From Shewanella sp. c952 (GTDB lineage: Bacteria; Pseudomonadota; Gammaproteobacteria; Enterobacterales; Shewanellaceae), in assembly GCF_019654975.1 (NCBI RefSeq), contig NZ_BPEW01000032.1, positions 1-53,454 of the forward strand: a DNA stretch of 53,454 bases. The letters run 5' to 3'. Under the pieces are notes generated by a model. The model was not told the DNA's origin. It did no database searches and saw only the letters and a list, made by a program, of their open reading frames with translations. Shown in pieces: positions 8,501-15,849 of this stretch. The position numbers and the translations under genes are program-made. Positions within the stretch are counted from its first letter, which is position 1. Each line of letters opens with the position of its first letter.

Positions 8501-10511
8501 ACATTACATCAGGTGCTTCGAGGTTTGGACCGCGAGATGAGAAATCTGCGACGTAGTCTGCATCTCGTTCATTAGCGACAACTTCAGAGGCTGTGATGGT
8601 GATGCTGTGGCTATCACCACTTTTAAGCCAATCCTCTAAACCATAATAACCATTTTGGTAGTTACCATAGTAAGACGCGTAATCAATATGAATCCCTGGA
8701 ATTGAGTAAGGGTCATTAGCAGTGGTTTCTGAATAGCCTGAGTTCCATAAGATAAAGCCACCAGCACCACCAGCTTCAACGTTGGTTGCTTTTGTGACTC
8801 GGGCAATATCACCGCGTTTACACACCACAATAGGTGCAGTAGCAAAAGGGTTACCTTCTGGATCTACTGAGAAGAAATCAACTGGGAAGGGCTCATTACA
8901 CTTTTCAAACTCGCTGCCATAAGCACTTGCTTGCACTACGGGCCCAGTATAAGCGCCGGTAAGCCCACCACCAACTAACACATCAAGTGGCTTTTCCCCA
9001 CCCGTTGAGTCAGCTAGGGTCTTACCTTCTACCGCAATTTCACGGCCATGGGTAGTGGCTGCAACAGAAGTGATCCAAGGTGAAAAGTGATCGATAGCTC
9101 CGCGTGCCTGGCTGGCGTATTGCGGTGCGTAGGAGTTACCCGCAGAAGCTGACACCGAAATGCCTGCTTCACGTGCTGCAAGGAAACCCATCTCCATCGG
9201 GTCGTCCCAAGGGAATGTACCAAAAGGGCTACCAATTGAGTAGTTAATCACGTCAACACCATCGGCAACAGCATCTTCAATGCCGGCTAACAATGCAGAA
9301 CCTGGACAGCCACCATAGTTATCACCGTAGCTGCCATCGCCAGGGAAACACACTTGGTACATAATGATATTTGCGCGTGGTGCGACGCCTGACACTTTGT
9401 CGAACATCAGCCCCGTTCCTAAGCCATCACCCGTTTCACCCGTAATGGCAACCACATGCTCTACATCAAATAGTTCGTTACCTGCAGCTGTAGAGGCTGT
9501 GTGTGAACCGTGACCGTTATAGTCTTCACCATTTTGCGGACGTTTAGGGTCGGTGATATTCCAAGAGGGTTGATCTGGCTGAAAAGCCGCGTCCATATAA
9601 CTTTCGGTAATGCTTTCATACGAACGAATACCAATAAGCTTGTCGTTACACATGCTGGCAAATTCAACTTTTTCACAATCACCTAAGTAACTGCTATAGC
9701 GGTCAGGCATTTTGTGGGTATAGCCATCGCCTGCAACGGCGGCAAAAGAGGCATGATCAGAGTTGATACCAGTATCCAGTACCCCGACAACAATGCCTTC
9801 ACCTTTGTATTTATCGTCAGCAGCACTTCCTGTCCAGATAGCATCAGCGCCAATGTGTCCTGGGCCATTATCTGTGTGTAACTCATACATTTTTTCAAGA
9901 CTAACATTGCGAATACCAGGAAGATTAGCAACGTTTGCAGCTTGCTCCTGAGTCATACGCAGCGCCATACCGTTAAACGCCAATGTATAACGATTTTTAA
10001 TATCAAGGTTAGCACCAACAGTGGCCGAGATTTGGTTTAATGCTTGGTCTTGTTTGCTTGTTAAGTATTGGCTGTATTGCTTAACTGAACTGCTCTTGGT
10101 ATCAAGCTTGTTGTGGCCGCGCGGGCTCAACATGCTAGGGATTGCGTTAACGGTGGGTGATGTTGCTTTAAATTGCTCAACACCACCGCGGTAGAGGGAA
10201 ACGGGTTTATCGCTTAACTCGACAATGTAGGTTTGCTCACCTTGCAGTCCCGCTTGGTGTTTAAACGGTACCTTACTGTTTTGATTTGTAGCAATCGCTC
10301 GGTGAATATTTTGGCTGTTGCTTGCTGGACGGTTTACGGTATTGCCGGCTCTGCTGTTACCACTTCGGAGCTCTTCATTATATTTGATAATAGCATCGGT
10401 AATTTCAATGCTGCGCATATTGTTATTATCATTGCCAGAAGCGGCAACGCTGCCTGCGCTAGCTGCGTATATCGCAGCTATTGTCATCATACTTATTTTT
10501 TTTAGTTTCAT
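5535..10511 (-). CDS. Very large secreted S8 subtilisin-like protease with GlyGly-CTERM tail
   Basis: Protein of 1658 residues from the ATG at 10511, with GAAGG and AGGA upstream; the in-frame codon at 10532 is less likely. Order: signal peptide (KKISMMTIAAIYAASAGSVA); I9-type propeptide (QTYIVELSDKPVSL); S8 catalytic domain with Asp246 (GVLDTGINSDH), His334 (NGHGSHTAS) and Ser707 (SGTSMAAPHVAG); a PA-type insert before the serine (VVCKRGDIARVTKATNVEAG); Fn3/C5a-like and other beta domains; a cadherin/VCBS-like repeat near the end; and a C-terminal SSGGSLGFLALALLGLLAG segment followed by RKK. That last part fits the GlyGly-CTERM signal handled by rhombosortase, normally tied to type II secretion. 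The likely role is extracellular protein degradation. A LysR-type gene lies divergently upstream. Confidence 0.93.
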   Translation of the reverse strand: MKLKKISMMTIAAIYAASAGSVAASGNDNNNMRSIEITDAIIKYNEELRSGNSRAGNTVNRPASNSQNIHRAIATNQNSKVPFKHQAGLQGEQTYIVELSDKPVSLYRGGVEQFKATSPTVNAIPSMLSPRGHNKLDTKSSSVKQYSQYLTSKQDQALNQISATVGANLDIKNRYTLAFNGMALRMTQEQAANVANLPGIRNVSLEKMYELHTDNGPGHIGADAIWTGSAADDKYKGEGIVVGVLDTGINSDHASFAAVAGDGYTHKMPDRYSSYLGDCEKVEFASMCNDKLIGIRSYESITESYMDAAFQPDQPSWNITDPKRPQNGEDYNGHGSHTASTAAGNELFDVEHVVAITGETGDGLGTGLMFDKVSGVAPRANIIMYQVCFPGDGSYGDNYGGCPGSALLAGIEDAVADGVDVINYSIGSPFGTFPWDDPMEMGFLAAREAGISVSASAGNSYAPQYASQARGAIDHFSPWITSVAATTHGREIAVEGKTLADSTGGEKPLDVLVGGGLTGAYTGPVVQASAYGSEFEKCNEPFPVDFFSVDPEGNPFATAPIVVCKRGDIARVTKATNVEAGGAGGFILWNSGYSETTANDPYSIPGIHIDYASYYGNYQNGYYGLEDWLKSGDSHSITITASEVVANERDADYVADFSSRGPNLEAPDVMSPNLAAPGVDVFAAWADEMPFSTQGMPADYAAISGTSMAAPHVAGAMALLTQAHPDWTPAEIQSALMTTASLNNATRSRDGSPYDPVPAGYSDAGSGVINVARANNAGLLLSETAENYRAANPNNGGNIHTLNLPYFYQDNCASTCSWMRTVTATEDGTWTVDATANTMDGAPMLELEASPKTFTLKAGESQAISLKAKVLEVEAIGADSSGLQLTGSVKLTSNNSSTPMQHLPVGVRYSGDGLPAEVSGIIHREQGHTLTPMLNTDEIQSLNSKVFGLTKGETITYELPRAEARLYSDGLTVEEIEADGGAKVHFFDVPAGTQRIVWEVLSAPKHAFTSIDLGMDINEDGDIQWLDEAICYSFTDNGDFCAINNPTPGRYWAIAANWKYDYEDPKNLADEFVLSLGIVGESDDANITVEGPATTDGMTPYQLQLNYNLPDATEGDTYYGVVALGSDEYNATNLGDFAVKLQHMGTDTEITASQSAAKVGDIVDYVVDLAPNLVGAEREFTLNATIAEGMQLIEDSIVVGGVGDYEAGLTVSGNAISISAAQASSSDMKRHYVYTTNLEDATCKVPYGDDETFYDLPLQGYQDLGISGLSNQMLYIPMEENGLPHIPLYANPEHFSQNVLGISPFGYIQLDQNPEFWNYNQPFTDMFQTFPDTVIAPLWRGDVKMPQGSIDWSTFRYTNVVYGVVTNDHYIFQWDGGEEWNSFLVGNTNPDPDAKFNIQTIISNSISFDPETPEMIFAYQTLKSTNGHLGSIGLHGFWGERTPFGPLSGYLNDGFAFNDVDDKVSEGTVVCADYRGPEQTAVSLKFSARVSAAAIGGDNVVSVDTQYADSELVSVSHTLSTPSNITVAAMSDMMMEENSTIEGLSVMYNDIKGTVNGMTVTGDNITAVVTGETFAITPDADWHGMTEVTVTVHDMAYPSDQGSTSFMLTVNSDGVEPTPPPAEEAPVEEESNDSSGGSLGFLALALLGLLAGSRKKLH

Positions 10512-10975
10512 TATCCTGCCTTCTAGTTGCATATTTGCAGCTAGATTGTTGACTCTTTGTTATCGCTGTGGCGAATAGGCAAAGTGTATTATCCGATAGG
10601 CTATATGTATTTTAAAAAAAGTTTAAAAGAAAAGTGGGTTTTTAATCAGCAATATAAATAGTCGTTATTGCGGTTGTATAAAATTAACCTCGTTGGAATA
10701 TATAGGTTTGAGCGTACTTTAATGAATAAGTTGGCTAATAAAATCACTAGGTATTCAATAGATACACTTGATTCAAATTGATACAAAGTATTTGCGAGTA
10801 GCTTGTATCACTCAGTAATTTGCAATACTTTATGGCGGTAAATCGAGAATATAAAGCTGTTTAACCAGTGACAACGCAAACTTAATAGCTGCTTAAGCTA
10901 CTCGTGTTAGAGTCTATATTCTATTTCATATTAACTTTTATATAATAAATTCAGTTGCATAATAAGGAGGGCGAG
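10512..10975. other. Divergent regulatory region between subtilase and LysR genes
   Basis: AT-rich 464-base gap without genes. It contains the inverted repeat reported separately at 10779-10810. The LysR-proximal part ends in a strong AAGGAGGG ribosome binding site. The position fits a classic LysR arrangement, in which the regulator controls the divergent gene. Confidence 0.5.
10779..10810. promoter_or_regulatory. Candidate operator: 8-bp inverted repeat
   Basis: tgatacaa (10779-10786) and ttgtatca (10803-10810) are perfect inverted copies 16 bases apart, in the region between the divergent protease and LysR genes. A gatacacttga motif just to the left is a partial third half-site. Operator function is inferred from symmetry and position. 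Confidence 0.4.
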
Positions 10976-11890
10976 ATGGAATTAAGGCATATAAAGCATT
11001 TTGTAGCACTCGCACAATCCAAAAGTTACAGCATCGCTGCCAGCAAACTGGATATCTCTCAGCCTTCATTGACTCGAAGCATCCAGAAGATGGAGAAGAG
11101 TTTAGGTGTGAAACTATTTACCAGAGATTCACGAAGGGTAGCCCTCACTTACCATGGTGATTTAGTATTAAAACACAGTGATAAGATCCTCAATACAGTG
11201 TGTAATCTCGAAGCTGACATTAAAATTAACAGTGGTCGATCAAGTGGAAAGTTGACGATTGGTGGTGGCACGTTAGCATCGAGCAATATATTAAATGATA
11301 TATTGCTTAGTTTTTCTAAAGCGCACCCCAATGTTAGTGTTGAATTAAGAACTCGCGATGTTGATGAACTATATTCTTTACTCTCAAAAGGTGAAATAGA
11401 TCTTTTTGTTTCAGAGATAAAAGTATCTGGTTTGTCAGAAAGAGAAGAGTTACAAGTCATTAGCTATAAAAAGTCTCGCGGAGTGTTTTTTTGTCGACCG
11501 GGACACCCATTGTTAAAAGAGAAACACCTTTATACTCCAAGGTTAAAAGATTTTCCTATCTCATTGCCGAGAGCGACGACTTCAGATATCGAAAGTTTAT
11601 TTGGTGACCTGTTTGATATTGATCGCAGTGCCTTCTCAGGTTTGTTTAGATTTGAATATTTTCACTCTGTGAGTAAAACGATAGCAGAAAGCGATATGAT
11701 TGGTTTAATTCCTGAAATAGTCATTGCCAATGAGTTGGCCACTGGTGAGATGGTACTTTTAGACGTATTGGATATGCCTGACATCAAAGTCGATTATGGT
11801 GTGGTATTCCATAAGTCACGAGTGCCTGATGGTACCAATAAATTGTTTCTTGAGTTTTTTAAGTCATTGGTTGCCAATCCCTGCCATTAA
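10976..11890 (+). CDS. LysR-type transcriptional regulator
   Basis: Protein of 304 residues from the ATG at 10976, preceded by an excellent AAGGAGGG site; the upstream in-frame ATG at 10955 has none. The N-terminal winged helix-turn-helix is typical: MELRHIKHFVALAQSKSYSI, then AASKLDISQPSLTRSIQKME and LGVKLFTRDSRRVALT (to about residue 60). The C-terminal part (about 85-300) fits the periplasmic-binding-like co-inducer domain. LysR proteins usually act on the divergent neighbour, here the giant protease, and often on themselves. The ligand cannot be read from the sequence. A terminator-like hairpin follows the stop codon. Confidence 0.93.
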   Translation: MELRHIKHFVALAQSKSYSIAASKLDISQPSLTRSIQKMEKSLGVKLFTRDSRRVALTYHGDLVLKHSDKILNTVCNLEADIKINSGRSSGKLTIGGGTLASSNILNDILLSFSKAHPNVSVELRTRDVDELYSLLSKGEIDLFVSEIKVSGLSEREELQVISYKKSRGVFFCRPGHPLLKEKHLYTPRLKDFPISLPRATTSDIESLFGDLFDIDRSAFSGLFRFEYFHSVSKTIAESDMIGLIPEIVIANELATGEMVLLDVLDMPDIKVDYGVVFHKSRVPDGTNKLFLEFFKSLVANPCH

Positions 11891-11968
11891 AAGGGTCATT
11901 TATAGTGTGACTCTCGGCTTTTACTAAAGCTGTAGAGGGAACTGTTTTTATACTGTTCTACTTAATAA

Positions 11969-12006
11969 AGAGGCAGTTAAATGTTAATTTTCCTGCCTCT
12001 GTTTTT
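11969..12006 (+). terminator. Terminator-like hairpin after the LysR gene
   Basis: agaggcag (11969-11976) pairs perfectly with ctgcctct (11993-12000) across a 16-base loop and is followed by gttttt. It lies 79 bases past the LysR stop codon and just before the end of the convergent DUF4097 gene. Confidence 0.65.
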
Positions 12007-12017
12007 GAAAGTGAAAC

Positions 12018-12959
12018 CTAGTTAGATAGTTCTATGTTGCCACTAATTGTTGCAGCGCTGAGGCTAGCGCTGCCATCACCAGTTTGAAATTTAAGGTATG
12101 TTTGTGGAGAGTACTTTTCTTTTGATACCTGATCATTGCTTAGCTTGTTTTTGATCGTACCTCCAGGGCCACCATTGATATCGAACGACACATTCACTTC
12201 ACTATTAAAATGAACGTCAATATCACCACTGACACTGCCTAGTTTTGCTTTGTCAGTCAGTTTGCCAACTGAAAGCTCAATATCGCCGCTAACGGTTTTT
12301 ATGCTAAGGCTGTCTACATCACCTAATGCAACTGTCGCATCGCCAGAGACTAACTCGACAGATACTTGGTCGGCACGACTGTTTGCAGTCAGCTCTCCAC
12401 TCACCAAACGATAAGCGACTTTGCCTGAACTGTCGGTGTCTTTTATCTCACCTGAGACAGTTTCTAGCATTACTTTGCCGCTAAGTTCACGGCTAGTGAT
12501 ATCTCCTGATACGGTATGCAGCATGATTTTATCCTTTAGCTGGCTGGCTTTTATATCGCCACTGACCGAGCTAATATCCATTTTGCCGTCAAATGCATCG
12601 ATACGATAATTAGCCGAAACACCTTCTGCTTGTAACTTTATCTGTTGAGGAAGCATGATGGTTAATTGTGAGCCATCTTTGTTATTACCGTTGTAATGCC
12701 TTGGCATTTTGTCTTCAATCTGCACATGACTTCCTTTCACCGTGAAGGTTAATCCTTCACTGAGCTCGTCGAGTTCGCCTTTAATTGAGATTTCATCTTT
12801 ATCCCAAGACTTAAAGACCACATCTCCTCGCTGTATATTGACACTGACCTTAGCCTTACCTTGGATCTGTTTTGTTTGATCAACGGCTTCTGCTGCTAGT
12901 AGCGTTTGACTGAAGATAAGCGAGGTTAATGCTAAACCGATAAGTGGTGTTCTATTCAT
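12018..12959 (-). CDS. DUF4097-like exported beta-repeat protein
   Basis: Protein of 313 residues with a Sec signal peptide (MNRTPLIGLALTSLIFSQTL, then LAAE). Residues from about 110 on are built of short repeating strands with a recurrent V/I-S-G-(D/E)-I pattern (ISSVSGDIKA, HTVSGDITSR, ETVSGEIKD, KTVSGDIELS, GSVSGDIDV). This is the hallmark of DUF4097 and of putative adhesin-like beta-helix proteins. It probably sits in the envelope; function is unknown. The ATG overlaps the end of the anti-sigma-like gene region (stop TAA at 12956-12958) and has GGGAG seven bases upstream, so translation is probably coupled. It is the last gene of the ECF sigma operon, so it may be a target or cofactor of that envelope-stress circuit. 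Confidence 0.85.
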   Translation of the reverse strand: MNRTPLIGLALTSLIFSQTLLAAEAVDQTKQIQGKAKVSVNIQRGDVVFKSWDKDEISIKGELDELSEGLTFTVKGSHVQIEDKMPRHYNGNNKDGSQLTIMLPQQIKLQAEGVSANYRIDAFDGKMDISSVSGDIKASQLKDKIMLHTVSGDITSRELSGKVMLETVSGEIKDTDSSGKVAYRLVSGELTANSRADQVSVELVSGDATVALGDVDSLSIKTVSGDIELSVGKLTDKAKLGSVSGDIDVHFNSEVNVSFDINGGPGGTIKNKLSNDQVSKEKYSPQTYLKFQTGDGSASLSAATISGNIELSN

Positions 12960-13486
12960 ATTAGTGCTCCCTGATTTTTGTCTGCAGCAGGTAATTTTTG
13001 ACCTTGCTGTAATAACTCAATTTCTCGTTGTTGGGTCCAAAGCCACAGTTGCCATAGCTCTTTATCGTTGGGGGTTTTCTTTAGTGTTTGGTAAATTTTT
13101 TCAGCGGCTTTTCTGAGTTGTTCAATGCCCTTATTGAGTGGTAAGCCAAATTCACTTGATTGCCAGTTAACCTTCTGACTTTGTTCTAATAAAGCAACTT
13201 GTTTCTCATGTTCTAGCTTTATATCCGCAAGTGTTGTTAACAGTGGTACAGTCACTGTTTGCGCGGTATAAGTGGGCGTGATAGCGCTGTTATTCCATAG
13301 TGTTGTGCCAATAACTGCACAGAGGAGTACCACGCTTGCAACTGCCACTCTGCGCCAATGATTCGGCTGGTTGTATTCCGGTTTATCCAGTTGCTTTTCG
13401 ATATCAGTCCACAGTTCTCGCTCAGGCGTTAATGTGTTGGGCGTTTGTGCGATCAACTGCTGCAATTTGTCTTGTGAATGGCTCAT
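12956..13486 (-). CDS. Anti-sigma-factor-like single-pass membrane protein
   Basis: About 176 residues from the ATG at 13486 (AGGGG seven bases upstream). A longer reading begins at 13510, directly after the sigma gene stop, but lacks a good ribosome binding site. The N-terminal cytoplasmic part (about 1-44, SQDKLQQLIAQTPNTLTPER and LWTDIEKQLD) is followed by one membrane segment (RRVAVASVVLLCAVIGTTLW) and a helical periplasmic part rich in Q, K and L. Position between an ECF sigma factor and an envelope protein, together with this topology, suggests an anti-sigma factor. No recognised anti-sigma domain such as a zinc-binding HxxxCxxC is present, so the role is inference. Confidence 0.7.
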   Translation of the reverse strand: MSHSQDKLQQLIAQTPNTLTPERELWTDIEKQLDKPEYNQPNHWRRVAVASVVLLCAVIGTTLWNNSAITPTYTAQTVTVPLLTTLADIKLEHEKQVALLEQSQKVNWQSSEFGLPLNKGIEQLRKAAEKIYQTLKKTPNDKELWQLWLWTQQREIELLQQGQKLPAADKNQGALI

Positions 13487-13510
13487 TTCTATACCCCTGT
13501 TAACCATCAT

Positions 13511-14044
13511 TTAATCCAGCATTTCAGCTAATAACTTTTGTGCTCTATGGTACTGCGCCTTACTGGTTCCCGAAGCAATCCCCATAAGCTGACCGATCTC
13601 TTCATGTTTGTAGCCTTCTAGTGCATGTAGCACAAAAACAATACGAGCTCGCTCTGGTAGCTTGACCAAAATTTTGTCGAGATCTTCATATTCATCACTG
13701 ACCGTTTCTACATCGGTTTCGCTGGCGACAAATCGAGACCAAAAAGAGCGATGCTTCTTTAGGCTATTCAGTGCTTGATTTACCGATAAGCTATGTAACC
13801 AAGTGGTGAACTGGCTTTGCCCTTTAAACTGAGGCAGCTTTTGCCACAGAGTAACAAAACAGTCTTGAGTGGCATCTTCCGCCAAGGCAACTTGACCTGT
13901 AATGCGAAAGCACAGCGCATACACTCGTTTGTGGTGTTGCTGATAAAGCTGCTTAAACGCCGCTTTGTCGCCTTTTTTGGCGCTATCGATAAGGTCCGGT
14001 TCATTAAATGAACTCTGTTGTAAGACCTTCAATTGTGCTGTCAC
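13511..14044 (-). CDS. ECF-type RNA polymerase sigma factor
   Basis: Protein of 177 residues starting at GTG (14044) with AAGGA seven bases upstream. Region 2 is clear (DKAAFKQLYQQHHKRVYALC through AEDATQDCFVTLWQKLPQF), as is region 4 (LPERARIVFVLHALEGYKHE, then IGQLMGIASGTSKAQYHRAQ). Region 3 is missing, as expected for ECF sigma factors. It is the first gene of a tight three-gene leftward operon with a membrane anti-sigma-like protein and a DUF4097-like envelope protein, so it probably responds to an envelope signal. The complete MITE-like element starts only 33 bases upstream of the start codon, so the promoter must lie within or beyond that element. Confidence 0.95.
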   Translation of the reverse strand: MTAQLKVLQQSSFNEPDLIDSAKKGDKAAFKQLYQQHHKRVYALCFRITGQVALAEDATQDCFVTLWQKLPQFKGQSQFTTWLHSLSVNQALNSLKKHRSFWSRFVASETDVETVSDEYEDLDKILVKLPERARIVFVLHALEGYKHEEIGQLMGIASGTSKAQYHRAQKLLAEMLD

Positions 14045-14077
14045 TACATGTTCCTTATGTGCCTGCCGATATAGTAA

Positions 14078-14343
14078 ATGCCGATTGCATTAAAAGTTTG
14101 ACCATTCAGCGGGAATTCAAAACGCTGTAGGCAAGTATTGGGGCTTGAGCTAATAGTTATTCTATATCCAAATCCCAAAGCGAAGCATACAGCGATTTGA
14201 AACCCACACTACGTGAGCTCCTCAGGCTTTCCACTTCTGCTTTGCATTGGCTTAAAAGGGAATAACCATTTCTTTACCAATGCGCTTTGAATTGAAAAGA
14301 CTGAGGGGCTCTGAACTGGCCAAATACTTAATGCACTTGGTAT
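14078..14343. repeat. MITE-like repeat, family A, divergent subtype (266 bp)
   Basis: The ends are imperfect terminal inverted repeats of about 35 bases. The left end reads atgccgattgcattaaaagt, and the reverse complement of the right end reads ataccaagtgcattaagtat. The inside shares ordered blocks with the 31031-31294 element: gggaataaccatt, aattgaaaag/aattcaaggc, and atagttattc near the other end. Length is nearly equal (266 against 264). No open reading frame or transposase was seen. It lies between the sigma-factor start and the ornithine cyclodeaminase-family gene, and I see no clear target-site duplication. The rest of the 441-base gap (14045-14485) holds nothing else recognisable. Confidence 0.75.
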
Positions 14344-14485
14344 TAGACAAAGCTAACCTATAAAAAGGTTTAAACAGAAATAAAATAAATATTAACTTGG
14401 GTGTTGTTGCTGAGGCGATAGCGGGCTAAAGAGGGGGCTAACAAGGTTTGATGGGGCTGATAGGCAACCCCATTTTTGTAGCGAT

Positions 14486-15439
14486 TTAGTCTTGGCTGAC
14501 TTTTGCATAAACCAATTGTGCGCCGACAAGATCTGAAAGGGCTGTGCCTACCGTTTTAAATAGGGTGATTTGTTCAGCACTCTCTCTTGCTAGCGTTCCA
14601 GATTGGCATAATTGAGCCAACTCTCCTTTTACATCATTGAGGGAGAACACGCCTTCTGCTGCCGGCAGCAGCAGTTCACCTGCTTCAGCAAACACATTGA
14701 TTTTCGAATCAACAAATACCGCTGACTTTTGAATCAATGCCGAATCACATTCGCGGCGGTCATGATTATGATTACCGACAAAATCGGTATGGGTACCTGC
14801 TTGTACCCACTCACCAGGAAATAAAGGGGTTGGTGAGCCTGTTGCGCAGCTAATGATATCTGCTTCACGCACGCTAGCTTCAAGATTATCGCAGTAGAAC
14901 ACTTCAATATCTGGACGTTCATTACGTACAAGCTCAATCGTTGCCCGGGCTTTGACTTCACTGCGACCCCAAACCTTAATCTGAGTGATAGGCCGAACAC
15001 TTGCGTGGGCAAGCGCCATAAATGAAGCCAAATTACCAGTGCCGCATACTAGCAGCTTGCTTGAATTTTCACGGGATAAATACCGGCTGCCAAGTGCTGA
15101 AACCGCTGCTGTGCGCCAGTAGGTCACACTAGTGCCATCAACTAACGCTTGTGGCTCACCGGTTTCGCGGCTAAAAATAAGGATTTTCGAATAGAGGCTA
15201 GCCAAGTTTGGATCTTTTTTAGGATTGCTTGGAAAGTAGGTAAAAGCCTTTACTGCAATGGTTTTTTCGTTCCACGATGGCAGTACCGCAAAAGCATCAC
15301 TGTGGCTGGATGATACATCAAGGCTAAACACCTGTCGTTGTGGCATTCCTGCAGGGCGGGAAAATGTTTCATCGAGCGCGCTGACTAGCTCTTGGTAGCT
15401 TAAAGATTGGTGTACTAACTCGGCATTGATGACTAACAT
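14486..15439 (-). CDS. Ornithine cyclodeaminase / mu-crystallin family enzyme
   Basis: Protein of 317 residues. It has the family N-terminal part (MLVINAELVHQSLSYQELVS and SRPAGMPQRQVFSLD) and a Rossmann motif, LLVCGTGNLASFMALAHA, in which GTGNLA replaces the usual GxGxQA. The strongly conserved VWGRSEVKA and ADIISCATGSPTPLF follow. Members are NAD(P)H-linked ornithine cyclodeaminases, delta-1-pyrroline-2-carboxylate or ketimine reductases, or alanine dehydrogenases. The sequence alone does not decide which; I favour a pyrroline-2-carboxylate/ketimine reductase because no arginine-catabolism neighbour is present. It is monocistronic. The start is the ATG at 15439, without upstream in-frame competitors. 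Confidence 0.88.
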   Translation of the reverse strand: MLVINAELVHQSLSYQELVSALDETFSRPAGMPQRQVFSLDVSSSHSDAFAVLPSWNEKTIAVKAFTYFPSNPKKDPNLASLYSKILIFSRETGEPQALVDGTSVTYWRTAAVSALGSRYLSRENSSKLLVCGTGNLASFMALAHASVRPITQIKVWGRSEVKARATIELVRNERPDIEVFYCDNLEASVREADIISCATGSPTPLFPGEWVQAGTHTDFVGNHNHDRRECDSALIQKSAVFVDSKINVFAEAGELLLPAAEGVFSLNDVKGELAQLCQSGTLARESAEQITLFKTVGTALSDLVGAQLVYAKVSQD

Positions 15440-15849
15440 GCAGGCTCCTACTTTTAAATATACTTTATACTATTTGTGATGGTTGGTTGAGTCAATCGAC
15501 TTTCGTACCATTGAGCTGCAACTCGTTTCGATATCGTTGGATAAAAAACACACAAATAACAACGGGCTAAACTTTTATCGTTCAGTTAGTGACGGCTGAG
15601 ATCGCTAAAATGGGGCTCAATTAAACTGGTTGGATGACTTTATAATCATCAGGCTTGCCGTGGTAATCTTAATTTACTCAATACGTTATTATTGCTCAGT
15701 TGTAATTAATGGCATTGCATTAAACCGTCAATAACTCAAACCCTAGTTTTAATGATTAAATTTGCGGTGAATAATAGTTTAATGTTGTAGAATTGCGATC
15801 TTAGTTAATGTTACTCATAAGATGTTTTCATCTTGCTGTTGGGGGTTAT
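15440..15849. other. Divergent intergenic region, no feature recognised
   Basis: 410 bases between the divergent ornithine cyclodeaminase-family and chemoreceptor genes. The region is AT-rich toward the chemoreceptor. I looked for a FliA-type promoter ahead of the chemoreceptor and could not identify one with confidence. No repeats or hairpins stand out. Confidence 0.4.

Noticed and set aside
14455..14485. Terminator after the ornithine cyclodeaminase-family gene (gggg...cccc)
   Set aside because: Stem of only four G-C pairs with no T-run in the leftward direction.
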